DNA of 64,000 bases from Undaria pinnatifida. Taxonomy: Eukaryota > Sar > Phaeophyceae > Laminariales > Alariaceae. The position numbers and the translations under genes are program-made. Below the pieces are notes generated by a model. It saw only the letters and a list, made by a program, of their open reading frames with translations. It had not been told where the DNA came from and searched no databases. The DNA lies in contig JABAKD010000021.1 in NCBI GenBank assembly GCA_012845835.1, positions 6,022,386 through 6,086,385 on the forward strand. The letters run 5' to 3'. This document shows positions 32,371-43,350 of this stretch, one piece after another. Within the stretch, counting starts at the first letter, position 1; each line of letters begins with the position of its first letter.

Positions 32371-34167
32371 CTACAGCGGGGGTGCATTACCTGTTGTTGT
32401 CGCTGTTAGTCGGCGCGTCGTCGACGACGGAGGGGCTGGAGTGCCAAGCATGGCGGTGACAGACACAGTCGAACCGGCGGTCGCGGCGGGAGCCGTCTCC
32501 TGTAAAGAACTCCGGGATAGATAAGTCGGCTGTGCGATGGGCGTCGCTGCAGCCAGGGCTTCTGCGGAGCCCGTGCCGCCCTCGATGGGTATGGCAAAAA
32601 CCGAAGCGAAGACAATGTCGGCGGCAGGTGAAATCGACCCGCGGTCGGTACAGCCTTCGGTAGTGGCGACGGAGGCAGAAACACGAGCGACAAATCTCCC
32701 CGGGGAAGCAGAAAGGCCGTCAATCCTCATACGTGGCCCGTGTGTGCGAAAATCGCAAAAGTCGGCAAGAGTGAGAGGAAGCCCACTCAAGGCATTACTT
32801 TCGGTGCGGGGCGTTAGCCCACCCAAGCCGACACCCGGTATCGGAGAAGAAGGAGTGTACAGCCCGCACGCCCGTATGAGGTCAATACCACCGTCCTCAA
32901 CAGGGGTAAGGCTCTTCGAACCATTGCGGTCGTGTTCCGTGGCAGGCTCCGGCAAGCGAGACAGGAAGTCAGCGTTGCCGTTTGCGCTTCCTTTTCGGTA
33001 TTCGAGGGTGTAATCGAATGCGGTGGGGAACTCGAGCCATCTATGGACTCGGCCGTTGTGATTTCCCACTTTGCCTATGTTTTCCAGAGCCTTGTGGTCT
33101 GAGAATATTCGGAACTTAGTGCCCCAAAGGTAGCCGCGGAGGCGCTTGAGAGCCCAGACGATGCTGCCAGCCTCCAAATCGAGAGGAGTCCAATGCCTTT
33201 CCGAGTCGAGCGTAGCTCGACTGATGTATGCGATGGGTTTTATGGAGCCGTCCGTCTGCTCCTGTTCGAGAGCGGCTCCGAACCCGTCGATGCAGGCATC
33301 GCAGTACACGTGGAACGGGCGTGTGCCGTCGGCGACGGCGTCCCAATCAGGGAAAACGATGACCGGCGGGGTCGTGAGCTCTGCCAAGATTTCTCTCACC
33401 AACCTCTCCATAGCAGGCGTGAAGGCAAACTTTACCCCCTTCCGAAGGAGTGCGTTAGTTGGACGAAGTCTCTTCGATAAGTCGGGCAAAAAATTGAGGT
33501 AATAGTTGATACCACCCATGAGTGCGCGCATCTGCTTAACGTCAGGGGGCATCGGCATATTGGTCAATGCCGACACTTTTTCCGAATTTGGGCGTAGGCC
33601 TGCTGGAGAAATGGAGTGACCTAGAAAGTTCGCATCGGTAGCGCCCAAACGCGCCTTCGAGGGGGAAAGCTTGAGATTGTGCTTTCGAAGGCGTTCGAAG
33701 AGAGAGCGAATCGTCCGACCATGCGTTACCGGGTCGCAGTCGAACACGATGACATCGTCGAGGTAAGCTGGCACCTGTGTCAAGCCCTTGATCACCTCAT
33801 CGATAACCTTGACGAACCACCCAGGCCAGGCGCTGCTGCCCTGAGGCATAACGAGCCACTCATAAAGGCCCTTGGGTGTGCAGAACGCTGTAAGGGGAAC
33901 TGTGTCCTTGTGTGACGTTATCTGGTGGAACGAGGAAACCAAGTCGAACAGGGAAAACACCCGACCTGATCCCAAGGAATCCAGGACCTGGTCCACGCGC
34001 GGAATCGGCAGTTGGCTGAGCTTGCAATTTTTCTTGAGCTTCTTGCAGTTCACCGTGATCCTCACACCACCAGATTTCTTCGGGATGACCACCAGCGGGC
34101 TCGAGTACGGTGAGGTCAAGTGCTGAATCAGCCCAGCCGCGAGGTAATGGTTGAGGGTCGCGTCCAC
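32371..34167 (-). CDS. reverse transcriptase-RNase H (copy 1)
   Basis: 598 codons. It copies the element RNA into DNA and degrades the RNA strand. The RT palm has D75 (SLFDLVSS) and YLDD at 135-138. Its SPYSSPLVVIPKKSG and MPQGSS blocks are typical of Ty3/gypsy. RNase H has D290 (YCDAC), E332 (LDLEAG), D357 (FSDHKAL) and D400 (NADFLSRLP), all four acidic residues. After about 405, a Pro/Gly/Thr-rich linker leads to a stop. An in-frame TAA (34,168-34,170) just upstream separates this frame from the rest of pol, which continues in the same frame to 34,962. The catalytic residues look intact. Confidence 0.92.
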   Translation of the reverse strand: MDATLNHYLAAGLIQHLTSPYSSPLVVIPKKSGGVRITVNCKKLKKNCKLSQLPIPRVDQVLDSLGSGRVFSLFDLVSSFHQITSHKDTVPLTAFCTPKGLYEWLVMPQGSSAWPGWFVKVIDEVIKGLTQVPAYLDDVIVFDCDPVTHGRTIRSLFERLRKHNLKLSPSKARLGATDANFLGHSISPAGLRPNSEKVSALTNMPMPPDVKQMRALMGGINYYLNFLPDLSKRLRPTNALLRKGVKFAFTPAMERLVREILAELTTPPVIVFPDWDAVADGTRPFHVYCDACIDGFGAALEQEQTDGSIKPIAYISRATLDSERHWTPLDLEAGSIVWALKRLRGYLWGTKFRIFSDHKALENIGKVGNHNGRVHRWLEFPTAFDYTLEYRKGSANGNADFLSRLPEPATEHDRNGSKSLTPVEDGGIDLIRACGLYTPSSPIPGVGLGGLTPRTESNALSGLPLTLADFCDFRTHGPRMRIDGLSASPGRFVARVSASVATTEGCTDRGSISPAADIVFASVFAIPIEGGTGSAEALAAATPIAQPTYLSRSSLQETAPAATAGSTVSVTAMLGTPAPPSSTTRRLTATTTGNAPPL

Positions 34168-34170
34168 TTA

Positions 34171-34962
34171 TCTGGCCAGTACAGAGTTTATGCGATGGGG
34201 CCGTGAAGTGACCGGAGCGCTGCCCAAAAAAACCGAGATTTCAAAGGGCATTAGGGAGCATGACCCAAAATCCGTCTTCGAGGTGGAGAACACGTCAGAA
34301 AAGTCGCATGGCACATCCCCCAGTTGCTCAATGGTCGGAGGGTCCCAACCAGGGTCGCGTTAGTCGAACGCAACCTCTCGCAGGTGCGGTGGGAGTCGGG
34401 CCCAGACGCGTAGAAATGCAGAACGTTGGACTGGGTTCAAACGGTTCATAAGCGTCGGCGAGGGCGGCGGTACGGCGGAAACTATCTCCTCCGCGTCCGT
34501 CGGGCTCGCGACCGCAGAGACCTGGCTGTCCGAAGTCTGGCCAGGTTGGGGACCCGCAGCCTTGATAGGGTGCTGCAAGGCACCCAGCGGGATGCGCAAA
34601 AGTGGGGCGTCGGCGACCCCGATAAGGTCGCCTGGCTCGAGGTCCGCGACACCTATGACGGGAAGCACCTGTCGTCCTGAAGCAACAAAGTGTTTCTGTC
34701 CCAAAAGAATATCCGGCTGCGGAAGTATGTCGACAAGATAGTGTCCTGTGACCGCAGGAGAGCCGTTACTGCGCACCAGGTTTACCGCGAGCAGTTGGGG
34801 CTCGTCCGACAAAGTGATGCCTGTAGAACCATCATAGCGAAGGTGGAAAGCACCGTTCGATGCTGCGGGGTCGACGGTATAACCCGCTAGGCCTGCTGTG
34901 GCGTGGTCGGACAACGTCAGCTCGCCCAAAACCCTATTATCGAGCACGAGGGGACAGGGCAC
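34171..34962 (-). pseudogene. pol segment between protease and RT
   Basis: Same frame as RT. It is interrupted by a TAA near 34,361 and the TAA at 34,168-34,170. It contains the protease C-terminal part (VLGELTLSDHA and DILLGQKHF) and the spacer that precedes the RT fingers (IEQLGDVPCDFSDVFSTSK). The DTG part lies upstream in another frame, so a frameshift occurred near 34,950. Confidence 0.7.
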
Positions 34963-35818
34963 GGTACGAACGGGTGTTGAAGCGCATCCAACTGTCGCGG
35001 ACCAGCAAGACGGCGTGCTGTATGACCGAAGGAGGCACCACGCATGCCCACACCGCGAGAGAGCATGTTGGTTCTTTTTCGAGGTAGAATTGAACGCTCA
35101 GACGGATGTGGGTCGCGGTCCGTAAAGGGGCGGATTCGCCGAAACCACCCCAGGAGCGAGGGCTGCTGGGCCGCTCGCACGTCGATGAGGCGGCGCCTAC
35201 CGATAGCATACGATCCAACACGTCATGACGGATGAAGGTTTGGGGGGAGCCAGTGTCAAGCAGCGCTGTACATATGTAGGGCGCAATAGCGTCCGCTCCG
35301 CTATGTATTGCAATATCGGTAGTGAAAGAATCGTCGTCCAGCGTCACGGTACCCCCGACGAGACAGGGGCCATGTTCTGGCAGTGCGCGGTCTGAGGCGC
35401 CGCGAGAAGCTATCGCCAAAACCTCCGGGCTTTGATCGGCGGGTGTATCCGAATAAAAGGCCGAAGGAGGGCCTTGGGCAGCGCCGACCACGGTCCCCAA
35501 GCGCGACTGCTGAGCGGACGAAATCTCATGGATTCCAGTACTCTCGGTGGGCCTGCGGAATCGACGAGAGGAGGCCGGGTGTGGCGATCCGTCCTTGCTG
35601 TCGCGAATTGCTTCGCGAACGGCAGAGACTTCCTCCCCTCGCAAATTGTTTCCTCTCCACTCGTGTGGATCCTTGGCGTGGGGGTCGTCCGCCCGGAGAC
35701 CTATACCCCACACTGTGTCTAGAGGACTGGCCTCTGCCAGAAATTTGTTGCCAGTGCTCAAAAGGTGATTTTTCATGGCTGGGCTCTGCGTAAATTTAGC
35801 ATAGTTGCCAGGTAACAC
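34937..35818 (-). pseudogene. NADAR C-terminal half plus aspartic protease
   Basis: 293 open codons. Residues 1-71 complete the NADAR fold (NYAKFTQSP, LLSTGNKFLAEAS, LDTVWGIGL, WRGNNL, VSAVREAI). A Ser/Pro/Gly linker follows. Residues 183-196 hold the retropepsin signature ALLDTGSPQTFI (DTG near 35,250), the catalytic Asp of the polyprotein-cleaving protease. The frame is lost near 34,950. The NADAR and protease thus lie in one reading frame, protease downstream. The counterpart in copy 2 lacks the DTG part by deletion. Confidence 0.85.
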
Positions 35819-36060
35819 GGCATTTTACTTCTCCCTGTCCTAAACGGCGGTGTCAAAGTTGCGCACGCCTCGACCGACGCGTTTGTGTGTGCTGGGGTCA
35901 GACGATGACATGATGAGCTCCACTGCGCGATGGTCTTTCAAAAGCCTAGCCTTTTCAGCTATCAAAAACTGCTCCGCGCAAGAATATGAGACGTCGTCGA
36001 CGACAAACGACGAAGGAGACCACCGCGAGAAAAAGGACGGCGGTTGCCAGAACAACACTG
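35605..36060 (-). pseudogene. NADAR (YbiA-like) domain inside the polyprotein
   Basis: About 150 codons, the full length of the family. The N-terminal half (LFWQPPSFFSRWSPSSFVVD, then SCAEQFLIAEKARL and GRGVRNFD) and the C-terminal half (AKFTQSP, LLSTGNKFLAEAS, DTVWGIGL) align with the order of E. coli YbiA. They keep the Glu of 'AEQ', the Trp of 'VWGIG' and the Glu of 'LAEAS'. Two nonsense codons (TAG, TAA) at about 35,837 and 35,822 split it without changing frame. Copy 2 has sense codons at both, so the stops are private to this copy. NADAR proteins process ADP-ribose derivatives, and some remove ADP-ribose from guanine in nucleic acids. A role in the element is inferred. Confidence 0.85.
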
Positions 36061-37417
36061 CTTTGTCTGTAGAGTATTCGAGGGAAGGGTCAAACGTGGA
36101 CGGTGCCAACCCGTCGGAGGCCGTGTTAGGCATATGAGCTTGTAATGCCCCCGTCTGGGGACACCAGTCTCTGACACTTTGGGCCTGCAGCGTCCCCGTC
36201 TTGGAACGCCCGGCCTCGGGAGCACAGCGCGAGACCGAACCCACGGGTGGTCGCGTCGTGGCCTTGTTGCTCTTTGGCGTAAAATCGCAAGGAACTGCTC
36301 TCACTGCACCCGAAGGGACAAGGGGCTCGGAGCTGTTACTGCTTGACGAGAGGCGCGATTCTTCCGTATCTTCACGGGAATATCGTCCAGCTGATCGGGC
36401 TGGAGGCCGTGGCGTCACCACTGGCCCGTTGCGCAGTGTCAGATCTATATCCTGTGCCACTGGGGCAGACGTAGCCTGGTGCACGTGGCTTAGCGTGCTT
36501 AAGGACGGAGCAGGGCCCGTAGACCCTGTGGGCGTCTTCGAGAGTGGGGCTCGGGCAAGTGGAAAAAAAATCTTCCGCCCGAGGGGGCTCCTTCCCGTTA
36601 GCCCTCTTGGAGGAGAGAGACCAGGTAGCTAAGCTTGTCGGCTCTTCCCTGATGGGAAAAAAAATAGAGCGCCCGCAACTATCGCAAGGAGACACCGGAT
36701 CAAATCTTGAAAAAGATCTCGGTGCATATGGGTTGGCTTTCCCACACCTTAAACCAATCGCCGCTATACGGTCAGGGAGAGGTGGAGACGAACCCGCTCG
36801 CGTATGGGGGCGACGCGTCGTCGCCGCAGTCTTCTTGCTGCGCGACGCGTGCCTGGGGGGAGCGCGAAGGTGCAGGCTCCTGAGTCATGATTGAGGGGGG
36901 CAGCGTTAGGGGCGCGTGCCTCCGTTGTCGAGCTTGAGCCACGGCAGAGGTTAACGGCGTTGGAAGTGCTGGTCCCCATTGCCGAACTCGGACCATGATC
37001 GAGAGGGGCGTCACTGTGGGCGCGCATCTCCTTCATAAAAAATGTCCCCTGGCATGGGGGGGGCATGCTGGGAGCACTGGTCCCCACCGCCGGCGCTGCG
37101 CCGTGAAAGTCATCAGGCGACGTAGAAGCCGTTGGGCTCTTGACAGAAATAATTTGTGCCGCGCCACGTGTAAGGCGAACGACATGCACTCGAGCATCTT
37201 GTGGAAGCAAACAAAGTGTCCCCAACAGTGCCGTCGGCGTACGGGTCGGGTGTGCCGTACCGCCGTCGCCCTGTCAGTTGCCAGTGCGAAAGGTACCTGG
37301 TTGGCGCGCGTTGGGGTTTCCGCTCGGATTGTGGGTTGCCCCGAAACGCTTCCCCGGAGAAGACACGGAAGCCGAGGAGGCTGGCGAGGGCGGGACAGTA
37401 CCTTGTTGGCCAGGCGT
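36061..37417 (-). pseudogene. gag-NADAR linker, repetitive and frameshifted
   Basis: Low-complexity Ser/Pro/Ala/Thr-rich coding sequence spread over several frames. It includes a repeated RDWCPQTGALQ/KTGTLQAQ motif (36,120-36,260) and a repeated APLDHGP/APLNHDSG motif (36,860-37,080). Copy 2 has the first motif expanded to about three units. This linker has no recognisable enzyme domain and probably acts as a flexible spacer or cleavage region. Confidence 0.55.
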
Positions 37418-38422
37418 TTATGCGCTGTTGTTGTTACGGCTGTGGCTGTTTGTCTGTCCCTGGTCCCGTGGGTACCCTCGTGATTGGTTTGAACGATTTC
37501 GGCGATTTTTGTTGTACGTTTGCAAGCGAGAAGGCCGTCCGTCGCGGCGGTAGCTAACCATACGTGCTTTCCACCGTCGGAAAACGTCAACATCGCCAAG
37601 CTGGCCAAGTTCAGGGTTTAGACAGCCGCTGGCGTTGATAAAGGGATGCCTACAGTTGCGTAAGGAGTGAGTGTCTTCGTGACAGTTGAGGCAGTGACCC
37701 CTGTTTTCTCGGAGAGCCACGGCGCGGGCAGAGGGCGTGAAGAGGCCGCTCCAGAGGGGAGGGTCGTCGGTCTCAAACGAGGCACTAACAGCGAAGACCT
37801 CTGCATAGTGTTGTTTTTCTGGGGGCCAGCAGTTGGACTTTTTGTCGAACCAAGGGTCGGTGGAATCAACAATCGGCATGAAAATCGGATTATGGCTGGA
37901 ACCCGTCTGCCAAGAAGGCGATTGGGACAGGACTCGGCCCAAGCCGCGCCCATGAACGGCGGGCCGGGGCCCCGACGGGGTGGATGACCGCGATCCCGTC
38001 GAAGAAACAGGTAGAGAAAAATGTTTTTCACCGTTGACGGCAGGTGTCTTATTGTGCACCAAGTCACTAAACGGTTTCCACATGGCATCTAACGAGGTGA
38101 ATGGCCGTGGGTATGTAGCCTTCGAGCCAGGGTATAACGTAGGCATGAGCGTCGGAAACTGCTCGTTGACCGCCATCCTAACCACCTCCTGCACGACATC
38201 CGTTCCCGGGGACAAAACACGTTCACTCCCCGTGACTGCCGATACTAGCACACGGAACTCCCGACTAAAATCAGAAAACGGCGTGCCGTTACACACTTCA
38301 AGAGTGTGCAACTTAGTGTAGCCTTCGCCCGTGTCGACCCAGTCAAAGTGCGTCACGAGCAGGCGTAGCAGGAGGGTGAAAGCCTCGGGCCCAGATGCTT
38401 CTCCGTCCAATGCTCTTGACAC
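37418..38422 (-). CDS. gag, capsid C-terminal part and nucleocapsid (copy 1)
   Basis: 334 codons. It forms the particle shell and packages RNA. It has an alpha-helical capsid-like region (EAFTLLLRLLVTHFDWVD, then YTKLHTLEVCNGTPFSDF). A single CCHC zinc knuckle follows at residues 244-257 (CLNCHEDTHSLRNC, spacing C-2-C-4-H-4-C), and then a basic Arg/Asn/Ser-rich tail. It is in frame with the upstream gag piece; only a TAG at 38,423-38,425 separates them. Copy 2 has GAG there, so the stop is a private mutation. Confidence 0.8.
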   Translation of the reverse strand: MSRALDGEASGPEAFTLLLRLLVTHFDWVDTGEGYTKLHTLEVCNGTPFSDFSREFRVLVSAVTGSERVLSPGTDVVQEVVRMAVNEQFPTLMPTLYPGSKATYPRPFTSLDAMWKPFSDLVHNKTPAVNGEKHFSLPVSSTGSRSSTPSGPRPAVHGRGLGRVLSQSPSWQTGSSHNPIFMPIVDSTDPWFDKKSNCWPPEKQHYAEVFAVSASFETDDPPLWSGLFTPSARAVALRENRGHCLNCHEDTHSLRNCRHPFINASGCLNPELGQLGDVDVFRRWKARMVSYRRDGRPSRLQTYNKNRRNRSNQSRGYPRDQGQTNSHSRNNNSA

Positions 38423-39286
38423 CTATTCAAAGAAATTGTCGATCAAGGTGGTCATGCGAGCGGTCGTGGGCCTGTCAAGTGTTATGGCACGGTTGAATGC
38501 CAGGCGGAAGGGGTGGGTCCAACCGGGAACCCACGTGGGGGCACGTACACCCTCTTGGCAACGGTCGTCAAAGCGCATGAGTATGTCAGTCATGGCAGAC
38601 CAAACCGAACGCGTGAGTTGCTGTGTGCCGTCAGACTTGTTCAAAGATGCGGGGAACGGTAGCACAGAAATGCGTGATACGTCCTTGTGGGAGAGCCTAA
38701 CATAGGCACGCCTAACCGAGTCATCGAGTGTGGATTCAGCTAGGGCCGCGGCGGTAGCAAGTTCGGCGGTACGCTCTCGGGCCAAATCCGAAGAAACAGG
38801 CTTGGTGTGGTCACCCAACAATATTAGTTTGCTCAGCCGGTCGGCGGAAGAGACAATATTCACCAGGGAAGGAGATATTTGCCTCCTGCCAGCTACCACT
38901 GTCACCTCGCCGTGGTCCGTATTCGAGCTCGACGTCGAGCGGGAGGACGTTGACGAGTCGTCCCACGCTGAGGGCCCTCGTGTGCTGTTTCGCCGTTCTC
39001 CGGTGTCTCCTCCCGAGCTGCGACCGCCGCCCCGGTTGGTTCGGGGCTGGTTGCGCCCTTGCCGGCGCTGCGGGCCACCACCAGTACCCGACGCTCCTCC
39101 CGCGCTTCCACCACCGTTGCCACCACCGCGGCGGTTGTGGTGGCCACCACTGCCACCATTTTTCCCAGTTTCCCCCACTCTGGCCGCCACCACCCCCGGA
39201 GTTACCACCTCCACGGTTGCGGTTCCCCCGATCACGGCTGCCACCGCGCCGCTGATTGGTGGATCGCCTTCCTTACAGCGCTTCAT
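38423..39286 (-). pseudogene. gag, central part (copy 1)
   Basis: 287 codons. It opens with a Gly/Arg-rich region (GGSGGHHNRRGGGNGGGSAG), possibly RNA-binding, then Ser-rich sequence, then a helical segment (LVNIVSSADRLSKLILLGD, then RAYVRLSHKDVSRISVLPFP). Ends at the premature TAG. Upstream gag continues in a different frame. Confidence 0.7.
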
Positions 39287-40240
39287 TAGGAGTCGGCCTC
39301 AGGCCTGGGTAAGGGGCGTCGTCGTGAGCCAATCTTAAAGCTTTGACCAAAGCGAGGGCAGGTGCTCGCCTCATCTGCTTGAAGGCGGATGATTTATCGC
39401 ATCGAGCCCAGACTGCTCCGACAGAAAGGTCTTCCGCCTTGAACGACGACCTTCTCTCTGAAGTTAGAAGGGCCGTGGCCGCTGCTATCACCGCCTCCGC
39501 CAGATGCGCCAAAGACTCGACCCTCGGCGTGGTAGCCATGTACTGGACGCTGCCAGGCATGAAAACGTCGTCCACGGGTAGTGTATCTTGGGAAGCAACA
39601 CCCAGCGGGCGCGCCGAGGAAGGGGCAGCTCTCGCCGGAGTCGATGTAGCTGAGAGGGCAACGGCTTGGCATGCCCTCTCTACCGCGCGGGACGCCTCGC
39701 GAGCAGCGGCCCTCGCCTGATCGATAGCGTGATCCTCACGGCGTCGACGTTCGTCATCGAGCCGTCTACGTTCCTCTCGTCGAAGCAGGGTCGCGTTGGC
39801 TTCGCCGAGAGCTCTATGGGCCCGAGAAAATTTAGACTCTGAGTCCGAGGGGCCGGCATGGGAGCGCTGGTCTCCGTAGTTCTGAGGAAGGCGCTCTGTC
39901 GGAAGGCGCTCTGTCGAGCGCGGAGAGGTCAGCTGTCAACGGTGGTGCTCTGAGGACAGCTGGAGATGCTCCCTCGAGGCTGGGGATATTTGTCGTCGTG
40001 ATGTCTCCGCGCCCGGTAGGAGTTTTCCGCCTCGTCGACCGGCGAGTCGGGGTGGTCGGTCGGTGTGCCGTGTTGTTGACTTGTGTTGGAGTCACTATCG
40101 TCGTCAAGGTTTTCGGCGCGTCCTCCACGTCTCGATTCGCGGGACCTCGAGCGTTCCCGTCCTTCTCCCTGGGCCTCCTGGATGGGGCGCGTGGAGGACC
40201 GCAGCCTGCCCGAGTAGCCCCGATCGTCACTGGTGGACAT
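39273..40240 (-). pseudogene. gag N-terminal part, frameshifted (copy 1)
   Basis: The likely start is the ATG at 40,238-40,240 (MSTSDDRGYSGRL), which opens an Arg/Ser/Asp-rich, nuclear-signal-like sequence (GRERSRSRESRRGGR) to about 39,929. A helical segment (LAHLAEAVIAAATALLTSER) follows in another frame at 39,575-39,273. At least two frameshifts separate these from the central gag. Copy 2 keeps ALLTSHRPPSPQADVF at the equivalent place. Confidence 0.6.
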
Positions 40241-40629
40241 GGTGCCTAGGTGTAGTGTAGGGGGGGGGGGAGGAAGGGATAGGAACGACGCGTGAAGAAG
40301 CTATGGAGACAGATAAGTTGTTGTGGTGTTCCTGCTCCAAGTAGCGGTATATCTGTGTTTCAGCAAACAGCAACATGTGGGCCTCGACTCCGTCCAGCAT
40401 CAGTGATGGTAGCAGCCACGCCAACTTGCCGTATAAGAGGAGTACAGCAGTAACAAGGTACCAATCATCAAACCCGCAACAATAAGAGCAGCGCCCAGTC
40501 TGACCGTAGGGTATATGGGTAACGCCCGCACGAATCGCAGTACAAGGTGCCAAAACTGGACATCACTGACCCTACCCGCAGTGCAGGGGGTGCAACACAG
40601 TAAAAGTACGTCTGCAGCCATCGCACTTA

Positions 40630-41470
40630 AACAGGCATCATTCAACCAAGGCGGGGGGGGTAGCACAGGAAAGCGTCGCCCAAGACGCCCACGCTCATTG
40701 GACCAAAACAGGCAGAATTTACCCTAGGTGTAGTGCAGGGGTTATCACAATAAAGGTTCACCCAACACGCCGACCCTCATCGCACCAAAACAGGCAGCGT
40801 TTAATCTAGGTGTAGTTTAGGGGGTAGCACGGTGAAGGGTCGCCCAACACGCCGACACTCATCGCACCAAAACCGGCAGCATTTAACCTAGCTGTAGTGT
40901 AGGAGGGGAGCACAGTGAAAGGTCACCCAACACGCTGGCACTCATCGCACCAAAACAGGCAGCACTTAATCTAGGTGTAGTGTAGGGGTGGAAGCATAAT
41001 GAAGAGTCGCTCAACACGGTGACACGCATCGCACCAAAACAGGCAGCATTTACACTAGGTGTAGTGTAGGGGTGGAAGCACAGTGAAGGGTCGCCCTACA
41101 CGCTGACACCCATCGCACCCAAACAGGCAGCATTTACCCTACTTGTAGTGTAGGGGTGGAAGCACAGTGAAGGGTCGCCCAACGCACCGACACTCTTGGC
41201 ACCAAAACAGGCAGCATTTACCCTAGGTGTAGTGTAGGGGGGGGTAGGACGGTAGAGGATCGCGCACTAACCGTATAAAAATAAAACAGGCAGCATCCGC
41301 CCCAACAGTAGTGTAGGGGGGGGGGGATAGCAAAGTGAAGGATCGCGCAGCCAACCGTATAAAAACGGGCAGCATCTGCCCCCACAGTAGTGTAGGGGGG
41401 GGGTAGGACAGTATACGTTCGCGCACCAACCGTATGAAAAAGGGGCAGTATAACCCCCCCAAACAAGGTA
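40630..41470 (-). repeat. tandem array of about ten 80-85-bp units
   Basis: Each unit on the plus strand carries CTAGGTGTAGTGTAGGGG, GTGAAGGGTCGCCCAACACG, then CATCGCACCAAAACAGGCAG. The last three units (41,225-41,465) diverge to ATCGCGC, CAACCGTATAAAAA and GGGCAGCAT. The array may carry promoter, packaging or dimerisation signals. Confidence 0.85.
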
Positions 41471-43144
41471 GTTTCCCCCGACCGCACTAAAGGGGGACGG
41501 TCGCGCCTACAGTATTGCTGATTGCTGCAGTATCACTGCTGTGTTAATAGGTAACGGCAATTTCAACCGCACCAAAATGGGTAGTGTAGTACCAACACCA
41601 GCTGTAGAAAAATGTGCACGCCCACAGTCGAATAGAAAGGCCGTTTGCCCCCAAAGGTACCGCATCAAACGGGCTGATCTCCACTGCACTATTGAAGGCT
41701 GTGAAGCGCAGTATCTCCGCGAACTGTGTAGTAAGCGCTCTGTAACGGGCAGTAGCTGTCCGAACATTTGCAGAGAAGAAGAAAAAATAAATTCCCAGCG
41801 TAGACCATAGCATTATCGTGAAGGGCAGCACATGTACCAACAGCAACAGAAAGGCAGCGTTTGCGCCCACAGTAGTATTGTGCTCAGCATCTCCGCCAAC
41901 TGTAAACCGCATTTCAACTGGCAACATCCGTAGTGCCAGCTGCAGAAAAAAAAAAATGCAGCATTTATCCTAGCGGCTTTGTGGAGGGGCAGCACATGGA
42001 CCGGCAGGAAGACGGCTAACTCCCGGACAACTGAAAAAAAAATCCGTACCCACTGCCACCGATATAGGGACAGTTACGTTGACAGCAGTGCAGAGTGCCG
42101 CACGGTCACAGCTGTGCATACACAGAAAGTGATATTATAATCCCCGCGTACCCATCAATGGTGGAATATAGGGCATCGCACACACCAACAGCCTTGCCCA
42201 AAAACGCCAGCACAGGGTTTCAGCGTTCACTAGGTTCAAGTTCTAGTCACGGGGGGGCCAGGACGAAAAAAAAAACCCCTCTCGAATCGAACTTGCAAGG
42301 AGCACTCGCACAGCAGTGGAGGGTGTCAGAGCTGCGGTGCTGTAACTGTGGACGCCGGGGCAGTGAAGGGTCGAGCTTTGTGGTGGATGGGCAGGAGCAA
42401 AGTAGGCGGGTTGGCTGCTGTACAGTGACTTCTACAGCAGAGAATCCGGCAGTACATGGCAGGCATTGACAGCGAGCCCATTGTGCTGTACTGTACTCGG
42501 TACCTTTGCAAAAATGATGGTGGTTGAAGCTACGCGACGCACAGCAGTAGTGGATCGCTGTTGATCGAGAAAGATCGGAGAGGGGTCCGAGGTGCGTCAA
42601 ATTAGTAGCTGTACTAATTTCGGCAGAAAGGGAGCAGCAGTTTGTTCGACGCGCAAGACGCATTGACGTAGGTACTGAAACCCATACGATAACGCGTGTA
42701 CCGGAAAATTCGCCAAACGAAAAAGCCCAAACATTCCACGAGCACCGGCTGTTCATTCCCAGGTAGGATCACAAGGAAGGAGCCCCGACATGAGCTCCTA
42801 GAGCACGGAGCCCGTAGTCCAAGGGAGTCCCGCGAAGGGCGGTCTGGCTCCGACAGTAAAGGTGTATGCTGGTCGATGGGCTCTCTCAGCAAGCGAAGTC
42901 CCCGTCGAAGGTAATTCGAAGGGTTGATTCCAGTATTCTTGTCCGTGGCGTATTGTGCACATGCCTCAGAGCCCCAAAGAGCTAAAAAACGTACAAGTCG
43001 ATGGCCGATCTTGGGGCTTGTGCTGGCAACTCGCGGAGATGTGCTGTGCAACATGCTGGCAGAGCGCGGAGCAAACAAGTCTGATGGGTGGGGCTCGGGC
43101 AGTTCCACTGCGGAGTGGTCTATGACCAGCTGGCGGTGAACTGA

Positions 43145-43350
43145 TGCGACCAGAGGCCGGGACGAGGAGTGTGCTCCGAAGAGCAGTGTCGTCCGCACGT
43201 ACTCGGAAGGTGTCCTCTGTGTGGTGCGTGCCCAGCAACCAACAGAAGGGACCAAAATTCGAGACGAGGAGTGTGCTCCGCAAAGCAGTGTCGTCCGCAC
43301 GTACTTAGAAGGTGTCGTCCGTGTGGTACGTGCCCGGCGACGAATAGGAG
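43145..43350. repeat. duplicated ~85-bp segment in the leader
   Basis: GACGAGGAGTGTGCTCCG, 'GCAGTGTCGTCCGCACGTAC', GAAGGTGTC and GTGTGGT occur at about 43,161-43,235 and 43,262-43,330. Confidence 0.75.

Noticed and set aside
38730-39338. 202-codon plus-strand Pro/Arg/Ser-rich ORF
   Set aside because: Complement of the Gly/Arg-rich gag segment.
40630-41470. CRISPR array
   Set aside because: Units are contiguous 80-85-bp tandem repeats without unique spacers, in eukaryotic retroelement context.
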